A stretch of DNA of 38,698 bases from UBA7239 sp035430165. GTDB lineage: Bacteria; Pseudomonadota; Gammaproteobacteria; Pseudomonadales; UBA7239. The stretch lies in the NCBI GenBank assembly GCA_035430165.1, contig DAOMGE010000026.1, positions 1 through 38,698 on the forward strand, given 5' to 3'. A program made the position numbers and the translations under genes. Shown here piece after piece: positions 32,237 through 38,698 of this stretch. Under the pieces are notes generated by a model, which worked only from the letters and a program-made list of their open reading frames with translations, was not told the DNA's origin and ran no database searches. The first letter of the stretch is position 1; the number at the start of each line of letters is the position of its first letter.

Positions 32237-32725
32237 ATGCCTTCGTTCGATATCGTCTCCGAGCTGGACAAGCACCAGGTCACCAATGCCGTTGACCAGG
32301 CCACCCGTATCGTCACCAACCGCTTCGATTTCAAGGGTGTCGATGCCCGTTTCGAGCGAGCCGAGAAGGTGGTGACGATGGTGGCGGAGGCGGACATCCA
32401 GATCCAGCAGATGCTGGATATCCTGCGGCAGGCGCTGATCAAGTGCGGAATTGATATCGCCTGCATGGAAATCAAGGATCCCGAACAGAGTGGCAAACAG
32501 GTCAAGCAGATTGTGACCTTGCGTGAAGGGCTGGACCAGGAACTGGCCAAGCGCATCGTCAAGTTGATCAAGGACCAGAAAATGAAAGTGCAGGCCGCCA
32601 TCCAGGGTGAGCAGGTGCGGGTGACTGGCAAGAAACGCGATGACCTGCAGGAGGCGATCGCCATGCTCAGGCAGCAGCAGGAGACGCTCGGCATGCCATT
32701 GCAATTCACCAATTTTCGCGACTGA
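32237..32725 (+). CDS. yajQ: YajQ family cyclic-di-GMP-binding protein
   Basis: A 162-aa nucleotide-binding protein with two ferredoxin-like domains. Homologs bind cyclic di-GMP and affect virulence and gene expression in Xanthomonas; others bind RNA or phage regulators. The start MPSFDIVSELD is exactly that of the family. Further hallmarks are TNRFDFKGVDARFE (about 30-45), KQVKQIVTLREGLDQELAK (about 90) and KVQAAIQGEQVRVTGKKRDD (about 117-136). The 155 bases upstream hold no other gene; a TATAAG sits at 32216-32221, but its -35 is poor. A new promoter for the next operon seems to begin directly after its stop, so yajQ is probably monocistronic. Confidence 0.94.
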   Translation: MPSFDIVSELDKHQVTNAVDQATRIVTNRFDFKGVDARFERAEKVVTMVAEADIQIQQMLDILRQALIKCGIDIACMEIKDPEQSGKQVKQIVTLREGLDQELAKRIVKLIKDQKMKVQAAIQGEQVRVTGKKRDDLQEAIAMLRQQQETLGMPLQFTNFRD

Positions 32726-32742
32726 TATAGGCGGAAGGGCTG

Positions 32743-32751
32743 TGCTAGCAT
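32743..32751 (+). promoter_or_regulatory. Candidate extended -10 promoter of the polyprenyl-pentose operon
   Basis: TGCTAGCAT (32743-32751) resembles an extended -10; no clear -35 is visible. Transcription would start near 32758, leaving a leader of about 60 bases. The same TAGCATGC octamer occurs in the promoter-like site at 38678, which supports its use but does not prove it. Confidence 0.35.
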
Positions 32752-32760
32752 GCGGTGGCC

Positions 32761-32797
32761 AGTTCCAATCTGACAACGAGGTTTTTGATTGGTAACT
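32761..32797 (+). other. Stem-loop in the operon leader
   Basis: AGTTCCAATC (32761-32770) pairs with GATTGGTAACT (32787-32797), ten pairs with one bulged A, and a 16-base loop. It lies between the candidate promoter and the TTG start of the first operon gene. It might affect mRNA stability or translation; no known riboswitch class is recognised. Confidence 0.35.
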
Positions 32798-32819
32798 CCA
32801 GACCGGCCAGGGTGAATTC

Positions 32820-33764
32820 TTGAATCGTTTCCGCTTTCTTGTGTACTCCATTGTGATTGCTGTCGGTGGCTACGGGCTGTGGGCGGGGATGAACGATGGC
32901 CAGAAAATCCTGCACGCTGTCAGCAAGGTAGGCGTGTCCGGCCTGTTGCTGCTTTGCAGTCTGTCACTGCTGAATTACGTGCTGCGCTATATCCGTTGGT
33001 ACTGCATGTTGCGTCGGCTGGGTGACAAGCCCTCCTGGTTTGACGGCCTGCTCTGCTACTGGGCCGGTTTTGCCCTCACCACCACCCCTGGCAAGGCGGG
33101 AGAGGCCATCCGCTGCCTGTATTTCCGCAATCGCCACGGTGTCGACAACACCCATTCGCTGGCGGCACTGCTGACCGAAAGGGTTGCAGACCTGCTGGCC
33201 GCCATGTTGCTGGCTACCGGTATGCTGATGCGTTTCGAACATTTTCGCTGGATTGCCTGGGTGTTGTTGTCGGTCGCTGCCCTCATCCTGCTGCTGGTCT
33301 TCATGCCGTCGTTTGCCTTGTCGATCAACGCCTGGCTGCACGCCCGTGCACCGCATTCGCTGCAACCGTTTTTTGCTGGCGTGCCGCGCTTTATGGAGCG
33401 CTCGGCCTCGCTATTGAGTCCACCGGTACTGACCGCCAGTGTGGCGCTGGGCGTGTTGTCATGGAGCGCCGAGGCTTTCGGCTTTGCCTGGTTGGCTATC
33501 CAGCTGGGCAGCACGGAAAGCGTAGTGGTACTGGGCGGTATGTTTGCGCTGTCGATGATTGCGGGAGCCTTGCTGCCGGGTGGACTGGGTGGCACCGAGG
33601 CGGCCATGGCCATGCAGTTGGCGGCGGTGGGCATGGGGCCGGCCGAGGCCTTTGTGGTCGCGCTGATATGTCGCCTGTCGACCCTGTGGTTGGCCATCCT
33701 CATCGGACTGTTCGCCATGCTGTGGCTTGATGCCAAACCTTTCCCTGCGGAGGCCAATCGATGA
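32820..33764 (+). CDS. LPG_synthase_TM/YbhN-type membrane protein, possible lipid-linked sugar flippase
   Basis: A 314-aa inner-membrane protein of about eight helices in the lysylphosphatidylglycerol synthase transmembrane family, with no lysyl-transferase domain. Family signatures: NYVLRYIRWYCMLRRLG (about 50-66), LTTTPGKAGEAIRCLYFR (about 84-101), LLTERVADLLAAM (about 115), LPGGLGGTEAAMAMQLAA (about 245-262) and ICRLSTLWLA (about 280). Relatives are proposed to flip glycolipids or polyprenyl-linked sugars. The start is TTG at 32820, since a stop lies nine codons upstream and GGGTGA (32810-32815) gives suitable spacing. It overlaps the HAD-UbiA gene by four bases (ATGA). Its place at the head of a polyprenyl-pentose operon suggests it moves the product across the membrane. 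Confidence 0.82.
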   Translation: MNRFRFLVYSIVIAVGGYGLWAGMNDGQKILHAVSKVGVSGLLLLCSLSLLNYVLRYIRWYCMLRRLGDKPSWFDGLLCYWAGFALTTTPGKAGEAIRCLYFRNRHGVDNTHSLAALLTERVADLLAAMLLATGMLMRFEHFRWIAWVLLSVAALILLLVFMPSFALSINAWLHARAPHSLQPFFAGVPRFMERSASLLSPPVLTASVALGVLSWSAEAFGFAWLAIQLGSTESVVVLGGMFALSMIAGALLPGGLGGTEAAMAMQLAAVGMGPAEAFVVALICRLSTLWLAILIGLFAMLWLDAKPFPAEANR

Positions 33765-35188
33765 CTGCCGTCCCGTTGTGTGTCGATCTCGACGGCACCT
33801 TCCTGAAGACCGACACACTCTACGAACTGACCGTGCGCGTCCTGAAACAGCAGCCGTGGCTCTTGTTCCTGTTGCCGGTCTGGCTGCTGCGTGGCAAACA
33901 CATTCTCAAGCGTGAGCTGTCACAGCGTTGCCAGCTGGATTGTGGCTTGTTACCTGCCAATAAAACATTTCTCGAATTCCTGCACAGCGAACATAAGGCC
34001 GGGCGTGCGTTGTATCTGGTGACGGGTGCCCATACCAGCGTTGCCCGTGCCATTGCCGCGCATTACGGTATTTTTGCCGATGTGTTTGCAACCGATGACC
34101 GCCAGAACCTGACAGGCAAAAACAAGGCGGATTTGCTGGTGGAGAAATTTGGCGCGCAGGGATTCGCCTACGCAGGTAACGATGATGTGGATCACGCGGT
34201 CTGGGAAAAAGCCGCGCAGTGCTATCTGGTCAATGCCGCACCCTCTGCGGCGGCGCGCGCGCGGAAAAAATTCACCTTCGCGGGTGAAATGGATTTGCGT
34301 GAGCCGGTTTCCATCAAGCTGGTGTTGAAAGCGATACGGTTGCACCAGTGGGCGAAGAATGCGCTGATTTTTGTGCCCATCCTTGCCGCGCATGCCGTAT
34401 TTGATCCTGCCCGGCTCTGGCATACCGCGTTGTCGTTTATTGCTTTCGGTTGCTGCGCATCCTTTTCCTACATCATCAACGATGTGGGCGATCTTGATGC
34501 CGACCGTAAGCATCACAGCAAATTCAGGCGACCGTTTGCCAGCGGTGCCCTGTCGATTCCTGCGGGTCTCGGAATTGCACTACTGCTGATCCTGGTGACG
34601 GTGTTGCTATCGACAGAGTTGCCGCGCGGGTTTGTGGTGTGCCTGCTGGTGTATTTTTTCACCACCAATGCCTACACCCTGCGCCTCAAATATGTGCCGA
34701 TCCTGGATGTTTCCATCCTCGCCGGTCTGTATACCTTGCGCGTGCTGGCTGGCAGTTTTGCTGCCGGTGTGTCCACGTCATTCTGGTTGCTGGCATTTTC
34801 CTGTTTTATTTTTTTCAGCCTGGCGATTGTGAAACGCATTTCCGAATTGATGAGCATTGAAACGCCGGATGAGAAACCGGTGATCTGCCGTGGCTACTGG
34901 ACCACCGATACCCCGGTGCTGGTGGGCCTCGGTACATCGAGTGCGCTTATGTCAGTGCTGGTACTGGCGCTGTACATCAACAGTCCCGATATCATGATGC
35001 TTTATTCCAGCCCGCGTTATTTGTGGTTGTTATGCCCGATGATTACCTTGTGGCTGGGTCGTGTGTGGTTGATTACCGGTCGCGGCCAGATGCACGATGA
35101 TCCCGTGGTGTTTGCTTTGCGCGACCGTGTGAGCTGGGTTATTTTTTCAATCGCTGCTGCGCTGATGATTGTGGGAGCCAGTGCGTGA
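33761..35188 (+). CDS. HAD phosphatase - UbiA prenyltransferase fusion (DPPR synthase-like)
   Basis: A two-domain protein of 475 aa. Residues 1-190 form a HAD hydrolase: motif I CVDLDGTFLKTD (nucleophile Asp about 9), motif II LVTGAHTS, a motif III Lys in TGKNKADLL and motif IV YAGNDDVDHAVWEKA. Residues 195-475 form a UbiA membrane prenyltransferase with the Mg/diphosphate motif NDVGDLDADRKHHSKFRRPF (about 240-259) and a second DVSILAGLYTLRVLAG. The UbiA part resembles mycobacterial Rv3806c, which joins ribose 5-phosphate from PRPP to decaprenyl phosphate. The fused HAD could then remove the 5-phosphate. The dprE1- and dprE2-like genes that follow are the next steps of that pathway. The reaction is inferred; other UbiA acceptors cannot be excluded. 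Its stop overlaps the next ATG (TGATG). Confidence 0.87.
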   Translation: MTAVPLCVDLDGTFLKTDTLYELTVRVLKQQPWLLFLLPVWLLRGKHILKRELSQRCQLDCGLLPANKTFLEFLHSEHKAGRALYLVTGAHTSVARAIAAHYGIFADVFATDDRQNLTGKNKADLLVEKFGAQGFAYAGNDDVDHAVWEKAAQCYLVNAAPSAAARARKKFTFAGEMDLREPVSIKLVLKAIRLHQWAKNALIFVPILAAHAVFDPARLWHTALSFIAFGCCASFSYIINDVGDLDADRKHHSKFRRPFASGALSIPAGLGIALLLILVTVLLSTELPRGFVVCLLVYFFTTNAYTLRLKYVPILDVSILAGLYTLRVLAGSFAAGVSTSFWLLAFSCFIFFSLAIVKRISELMSIETPDEKPVICRGYWTTDTPVLVGLGTSSALMSVLVLALYINSPDIMMLYSSPRYLWLLCPMITLWLGRVWLITGRGQMHDDPVVFALRDRVSWVIFSIAAALMIVGASA

Positions 35189-36504
35189 TGCAAAGTGGCT
35201 ATCAATCCTGGGGACGTTATTTTTACTACGCTCATCACCACCATGCGCTGAACTGGTTGCAGGACACGCTGCCGCACGTGGCAGGCTCATTGTTGCCGTA
35301 TGGCCTGGGCCGGAGTTATGGCGACAGCTGCCTGAATGACGGCCAGGTGTTATTGCACAGTCGCGGCCTCAATCGCCTGGTTGCGTTTGATAAAAACACC
35401 GGCGTCCTGCAATGCGAAGCCGGCGTGTCGCTGGCAGAAATTCTCGATTTCTGCGTGCCGCACGGCTGGTTCCTGCCGGTGACACCCGGCACCAAATTCG
35501 TCACGCTCGGTGGCGCAATCGGCAACGATGTCCACGGCAAGAACCACAACAAGGTCGGCACCTTCGGTTGTCATGTGCGTGAATTCGAATTGTTGCGCAG
35601 TGACGGCACGCGCCGTGTGTGTTCACCGACGCATAACAGTGACCTGTTTGCCGCCACCATCGGTGGCCTCGGTCTTACCGGATTTATCAGTCGCGTCGAA
35701 TTGCAGCTGATTCCTGTGAAAAACGCGTTCGTGCAGGAGGAAAGTATCCAGTGTGAAAACCTGGAAGAGATGATGAGTCTTTTTGCATCATCAGAACAGG
35801 ATTATGCCTACACCGTGGCGTGGATTGATTGTCTCGCGCAGGGTAGCCAGCTCGGGCGCGGTATTTTTACCCGGGGCAATCATTGCGACAACATCGCCTT
35901 GCCGGTCATGCACAAACCCCATCGCAAATTGAGCGTGCCGTTTGTGTGCCCACCCAATTGCATCAACAGTTTCACGGTTGGTGCATTCAACCAGTTGTAT
36001 TACCGCAAACTGCAATTCGGTAAGGGCGGCGGCAAGCAGAAAAAATCGCGCATGGATTACGACAGCTTTTTTTATCCGCTGGATGCTATCCATCACTGGA
36101 ATAAACTTTACGGCCCGAAAGGTTTTATCCAGTACCAGTGTGTGCTGGTGGATGATGCACTGAATGCGATGAAAGAATTGCTGGCACGGATCGCACGCTC
36201 GGGCCAGCCTTCGCCGCTGAATGTGCTGAAGGAATTCGGTGATGTTGAATCGCCAGGTTTGCTGTCATTTCCACGCAAGGGCCTGACACTGGCGCTGGAT
36301 TTCCCCAATCGCGGCGAGAAAACCCTGAAGCTGTGCAACGACCTGGACGAGGTGGTGCGACAAGCCGGGGGCGCGTTGTATCCCGCCAAGGATTCGCGCA
36401 TGTCACCGGCCATGTTTGTCGACAGTTTTCCGCGACTGGCAGAATTTGAGCAGCATATTGATCCGGCTTTCTCGTCGAGTTTCTGGCGGCGCGTGCGCGG
36501 ATAA
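35188..36504 (+). CDS. DprE1-like FAD-dependent polyprenylphosphoryl-ribose 2-oxidase
   Basis: An FAD oxidoreductase of 438 aa with a VAO-type N-terminal FAD domain. It matches DprE1 at LPYGLGRSYGDSCLND (about 31-46), GTKFVTLGGAIGNDVHGKNH (about 101-120), IGGLGLTGFISRVELQL (about 155), the substrate-side FIQYQCVLVD (about 313) and GGALYPAKDSRM (about 395-406, with the Lys that contacts flavin and substrate in DprE1). DprE1 oxidises the 2-hydroxyl of decaprenylphosphoryl-ribose to the keto form. By memory alignment, the cysteine targeted by benzothiazinones (NVCVDF in M. tuberculosis) is alanine here (TLALDF). GTG at 35185 and ATG at 35188 are both possible; ATG overlaps the upstream stop. DprE2-like follows. 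Confidence 0.88.
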   Translation: MQSGYQSWGRYFYYAHHHHALNWLQDTLPHVAGSLLPYGLGRSYGDSCLNDGQVLLHSRGLNRLVAFDKNTGVLQCEAGVSLAEILDFCVPHGWFLPVTPGTKFVTLGGAIGNDVHGKNHNKVGTFGCHVREFELLRSDGTRRVCSPTHNSDLFAATIGGLGLTGFISRVELQLIPVKNAFVQEESIQCENLEEMMSLFASSEQDYAYTVAWIDCLAQGSQLGRGIFTRGNHCDNIALPVMHKPHRKLSVPFVCPPNCINSFTVGAFNQLYYRKLQFGKGGGKQKKSRMDYDSFFYPLDAIHHWNKLYGPKGFIQYQCVLVDDALNAMKELLARIARSGQPSPLNVLKEFGDVESPGLLSFPRKGLTLALDFPNRGEKTLKLCNDLDEVVRQAGGALYPAKDSRMSPAMFVDSFPRLAEFEQHIDPAFSSSFWRRVRG

Positions 36505-36534
36505 CTTTTTAAAAAATCAATGAAGGATATGGAT

Positions 36535-37272
36535 ATGAATATTTTTATTTCCGGTGCCACATCCGCCATGGCACAAGCCTGGGCGCGTTTGCCGGCGTCC
36601 CGTGGTGCGGGTTTTTACCTGCTGGGTCGTGATGCGGAAAAACTGGAAGCGGTGAAGAAAGATTTGCTGGCGCGCGGTGCGCGTGAAGTCGTCATCCACA
36701 CCGCCGATCTCGCGTTGCCGCAGGATTACGACAATATCGTCAACCAGCTTTACACGCACTGGCAGCGTGTCGATATTGCCTTGTTTGCACAAGGCAGCTT
36801 GCCAGACCAGCAGGCGCTGCTGTCGGATATGCAAGCCGTGCGTACGGTATTTGAATTGAATGCCATGAGCTACATGTTGCCCGCCACCCTGATTGCTGCA
36901 CGCATGGCGCAGGTCGGTTCTGGCTCCATCGTGCTTATTTCTTCTGTCGCGGGTGATCGCGGCCGACAGAGCAATTTTTTCTACGGCACCAGCAAGGCGG
37001 CAGTGACCACCTTTGCGCAAGGTTTGCGTAACCGCATGTTCAGATCCGGTGTGCATGTCATGACAGTGAAGCCGGGATTTTGTGATACGCCGATGACAGC
37101 CGGTATCGCCAAGGGCGGCCCGCTGTGGGCGACGCCTGAACAGATCGCAAGCTGCATCGAAAACGGCTTGCAGAAAAAACGCGATGTGATTTATGCGCCG
37201 TGGTTCTGGCAAATTATCATGCGCATCATCCAGCACGTTCCCGAAGTGGTTTTCAAAAGATTGTCATTATGA
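36535..37272 (+). CDS. DprE2-like SDR, keto-reductase of polyprenylphosphoryl-pentose
   Basis: A classical short-chain dehydrogenase of 245 aa. The cofactor motif is ISGATSAMAQAW (about 4-15); the catalytic Ser is in VLISSVAGDRGRQS (about 135-140) and Tyr/Lys in YGTSK (about 149-153). The C-terminus IYAPWFWQIIMRIIQHVP with a final VFKRLSL closely parallels mycobacterial DprE2, an unusual membrane-associating tail for an SDR, which supports the assignment beyond the general fold. With DprE1 it would complete epimerisation of ribose to arabinose on the lipid carrier. Earlier ATGs exist at 36520 and 36529, but AAGGA at 36523-36527 is correctly spaced for 36535. Its stop overlaps the P450 start (ATGA). 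Confidence 0.87.
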   Translation: MNIFISGATSAMAQAWARLPASRGAGFYLLGRDAEKLEAVKKDLLARGAREVVIHTADLALPQDYDNIVNQLYTHWQRVDIALFAQGSLPDQQALLSDMQAVRTVFELNAMSYMLPATLIAARMAQVGSGSIVLISSVAGDRGRQSNFFYGTSKAAVTTFAQGLRNRMFRSGVHVMTVKPGFCDTPMTAGIAKGGPLWATPEQIASCIENGLQKKRDVIYAPWFWQIIMRIIQHVPEVVFKRLSL

Positions 37273-38636
37273 TCACAGCCATACCCCGCGTTCCTTCCTA
37301 TGTGCCTTATCTCGGTCACGGCCTCGCGTTTGCGCGGGATGCTGACACACTCATGCAGGATTGCCAGAAAAAATACGGTGACGTTTTCCAGATCAGGCTG
37401 GCAGAAAAACCGTGTTCGTTTTTTCTCAATCCACGCGATTATCCTGCATTCATTCGCCAGTCGAAGTTCCTGAGCTCGGAAGACAATGCGCTGGATATTG
37501 CTGCCTCCGTGTTCGGTTTTGACAAACAGCATTTGCAGGAAAAAGTTGATATTGAACACGTGACCCACCTGAACCAGCGCATGATGATGGGCGATGAGCT
37601 GGTCCCGCTCACCGAACGTATGCAGGACAAACTGGAAGAGATCCTGCTGGATGAAAGACACCGTGCGGGATTTTCCGGCAGCCTGTTTGATTATGCGCTG
37701 GAGCTGATTTTCATGGCGGGCAGTGATGCGCTGTTTGGCGAAGGCGTGGCGTCGCCACAATTGATGGAAGATTTCAAAGTTGTTGACAACTATTTCCCGA
37801 AGCTTGTCGGTGGCGTCCCGAAATGGTTGTTGCCCGGTGCGCGCAAGGCGCTGGCGGGATTGACCAAACCGATGGGGTTTGCTCGTGAAGGCCAGAGCCG
37901 TTTGATGGAAGAGCGATTCAGGTATTTTGCGGGCATTGATTACCGCGCCGCTGAAGAATTGCCCAAAACCGACGCGTCGTTGTTGTGGGCAGCCCAGGCC
38001 AATACGGCAGTTGTGGCATTTTTTACACTGTTTTTTATCTTGCGCGATCCGGTGGTGAAAAAAACCATCGAGGATGAAGTGCGTTCGGTATTGGCAACAT
38101 CTGACAAGCAGTCAGCGCGCGGCACGCCGTATCTGACAGCCGATGTGTTGAATCGCATGGAAAAACTCGACAGCTGTATTTCTGAAACCTTGCGGCTGAT
38201 TTCTGCGCCGTTGCCATTGCGTGAGGTCACACAGGATATTGAGATAGAGATGGTCAGTGGCAAGACTGTCCAGTTGCGCAAAGGTGAATTTGCCGCAATC
38301 TACCCGCGCTACACGCACATGCATCCCGCGATTTTCCAGAACCCGGACAGCTTTCAGTGGGATCGTTTTCTGGGCAAGCAGAAACCGAACAGTTTTTCCT
38401 ATCAGGGCGAATCGCTGAAATATGCCCTGATTCCTTTTGGTGTCGGTTTGTCGATGTGCCCGGGCCGTCATTTTGCACGCAACGAGTTCAAGGTCATCAC
38501 GGCGCTGTTGCTGAACTGGTGCGATATTCATTTACAGGAAACGGCGATGCCTGCACTCGACAAGTCGCGTATCGGCCTCGGTTCCTTTACACCCAAATCC
38601 ACTATCCCGTTCCGTTTGCAGCGCATGGCAGCCTGA
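37269..38636 (+). CDS. Cytochrome P450 of animal CYP7/CYP8-like type
   Basis: A 455-aa P450 unlike usual bacterial ones. Heme loop FGVGLSMCPGRHFARNE has the cysteine ligand at residue 397; ExxR is in ISETLRLISAPLPLR (about 316). The I-helix SLLWAAQANTAVVAFFTLF (about 238) has Asn where most P450s have the acid-Thr pair, as in CYP7A1 and CYP8A1. Other parallels, from memory: VPYLGHGLAF near the N-terminus (CYP7A1 IPYLGCALQF) and LDKSRIGLGSFTP at the C-terminus. No N-terminal membrane helix is present, so the protein is probably soluble or peripheral. Its start overlaps the dprE2-like stop by four bases, so it is made with the lipid-pentose pathway. The substrate is unknown; a lipid, sterol-like or polyprenyl compound is a guess. 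No redox partner is in the window. Confidence 0.9.
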   Translation: MITAIPRVPSYVPYLGHGLAFARDADTLMQDCQKKYGDVFQIRLAEKPCSFFLNPRDYPAFIRQSKFLSSEDNALDIAASVFGFDKQHLQEKVDIEHVTHLNQRMMMGDELVPLTERMQDKLEEILLDERHRAGFSGSLFDYALELIFMAGSDALFGEGVASPQLMEDFKVVDNYFPKLVGGVPKWLLPGARKALAGLTKPMGFAREGQSRLMEERFRYFAGIDYRAAEELPKTDASLLWAAQANTAVVAFFTLFFILRDPVVKKTIEDEVRSVLATSDKQSARGTPYLTADVLNRMEKLDSCISETLRLISAPLPLREVTQDIEIEMVSGKTVQLRKGEFAAIYPRYTHMHPAIFQNPDSFQWDRFLGKQKPNSFSYQGESLKYALIPFGVGLSMCPGRHFARNEFKVITALLLNWCDIHLQETAMPALDKSRIGLGSFTPKSTIPFRLQRMAA

Positions 38637-38653
38637 TCCGTCGCCGCACTTCA

Positions 38654-38683
38654 TTGACAGGGCGCGGCACCGGCTCTTAGCAT
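38654..38683 (+). promoter_or_regulatory. Candidate sigma-70 promoter for a gene beyond the window
   Basis: A perfect -35 TTGACA (38654-38659) and -10-like TAGCAT (38678-38683) lie 18 bases apart. The site is downstream of the P450 stop, so it would serve the next gene on the right and mark the end of the five-gene operon. Confidence 0.45.
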
Positions 38684-38698
38684 GCCGCACCCCTTGTC

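Noticed and set aside
36505..36534. TTTTTAAAAAA stretch between dprE1- and dprE2-like genes as a terminator
   Set aside because: It is only a weak A/T palindrome without a GC stem, and the tight operon layout argues for read-through.
1..38698. CRISPR arrays, tRNA or rRNA genes, insertion sequences, phage or defence genes
   Set aside because: No regular spacer arrays, cloverleaf-like sequences, transposases, integrases or known defence proteins were seen on either strand.

Overview
The window looks like a chromosomal scaffold from a gammaproteobacterium, most likely a Pseudomonadales/Cellvibrionales-type lineage. The grounds are the divergent argH / algZ-algR arrangement known from Pseudomonas, plus cmoA-cmoB, a seven-MCE-domain LetB, YajQ, FieF, glnK-amtB and MnmE of gammaproteobacterial type. 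A run of exactly 100 N (12053-12152) shows this is a draft or metagenome scaffold. The gap cuts off the last residue of MnmE and the first residues of a glycosyltransferase. Coding density is very high, many genes overlap by 1-14 bases, and no gene-free stretch exceeds 300 bases. I saw no tRNA, rRNA, CRISPR array, IS element or phage gene.

Layout, left to right. (1) 1-6158: letB (5' end outside the window), comF, a small membrane protein and a DUF3772-type MscS channel with a terminator-like hairpin at its start. (2) 6160-8873, minus strand: a P450, an NTF2-like protein and an SDR reductase, probably one small oxidative unit. (3) 9032-12052: glnK-amtB and mnmE. (4) 12153-15288: a glycosyltransferase, an EamA transporter and an RluA-type pseudouridine synthase. 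(5) 15296-18693: algR and algZ, divergent from argH. (6) 18802-22054: fieF, an Sfp-type phosphopantetheinyl transferase and a GNAT-nitrilase fusion. (7) 22138-25745: a compact operon of a PhyH-like dioxygenase, two tandem paralogous seven-helix membrane proteins that I cannot assign to a family, and a thiolase-like protein. (8) 25726-28440: a DUF3014 protein, then a PhoU-like/Pit phosphate uptake operon behind a three-repeat Pho box. (9) 28515-32081, minus strand: an ankyrin protein, an aldo/keto reductase, cmoA and cmoB. (10) 32237-32725: yajQ. (11) 32820-38636: the most striking region, a coupled five-gene operon.

The five-gene operon encodes an LPG_synthase_TM/YbhN-type membrane protein, a HAD-UbiA fusion, a DprE1-like FAD oxidase, a DprE2-like SDR and a P450. 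The HAD-UbiA, DprE1 and DprE2 proteins match the mycobacterial decaprenyl-phosphoryl-ribose to -arabinose pathway step by step, with synthase and phosphatase probably fused in one chain. The P450 is unusual: its sequence resembles animal CYP7/CYP8 enzymes, it has no membrane anchor, and its start codon overlaps the dprE2 stop. A lipid-linked pentose pathway coupled to a clan-7-like P450 is the best candidate here for an undescribed system.

A family of palindromic repeats (about 50 bases, GGGGAGG or GGGAGAGGG arms) lies between genes at four loci (2613, 10643, 18682-18779, 28447). These repeats touch genes directly: one supplies the ribosome binding site of mnmE inside a hairpin, one supplies the stop codon of argH, and one abuts the stop of cmoB.
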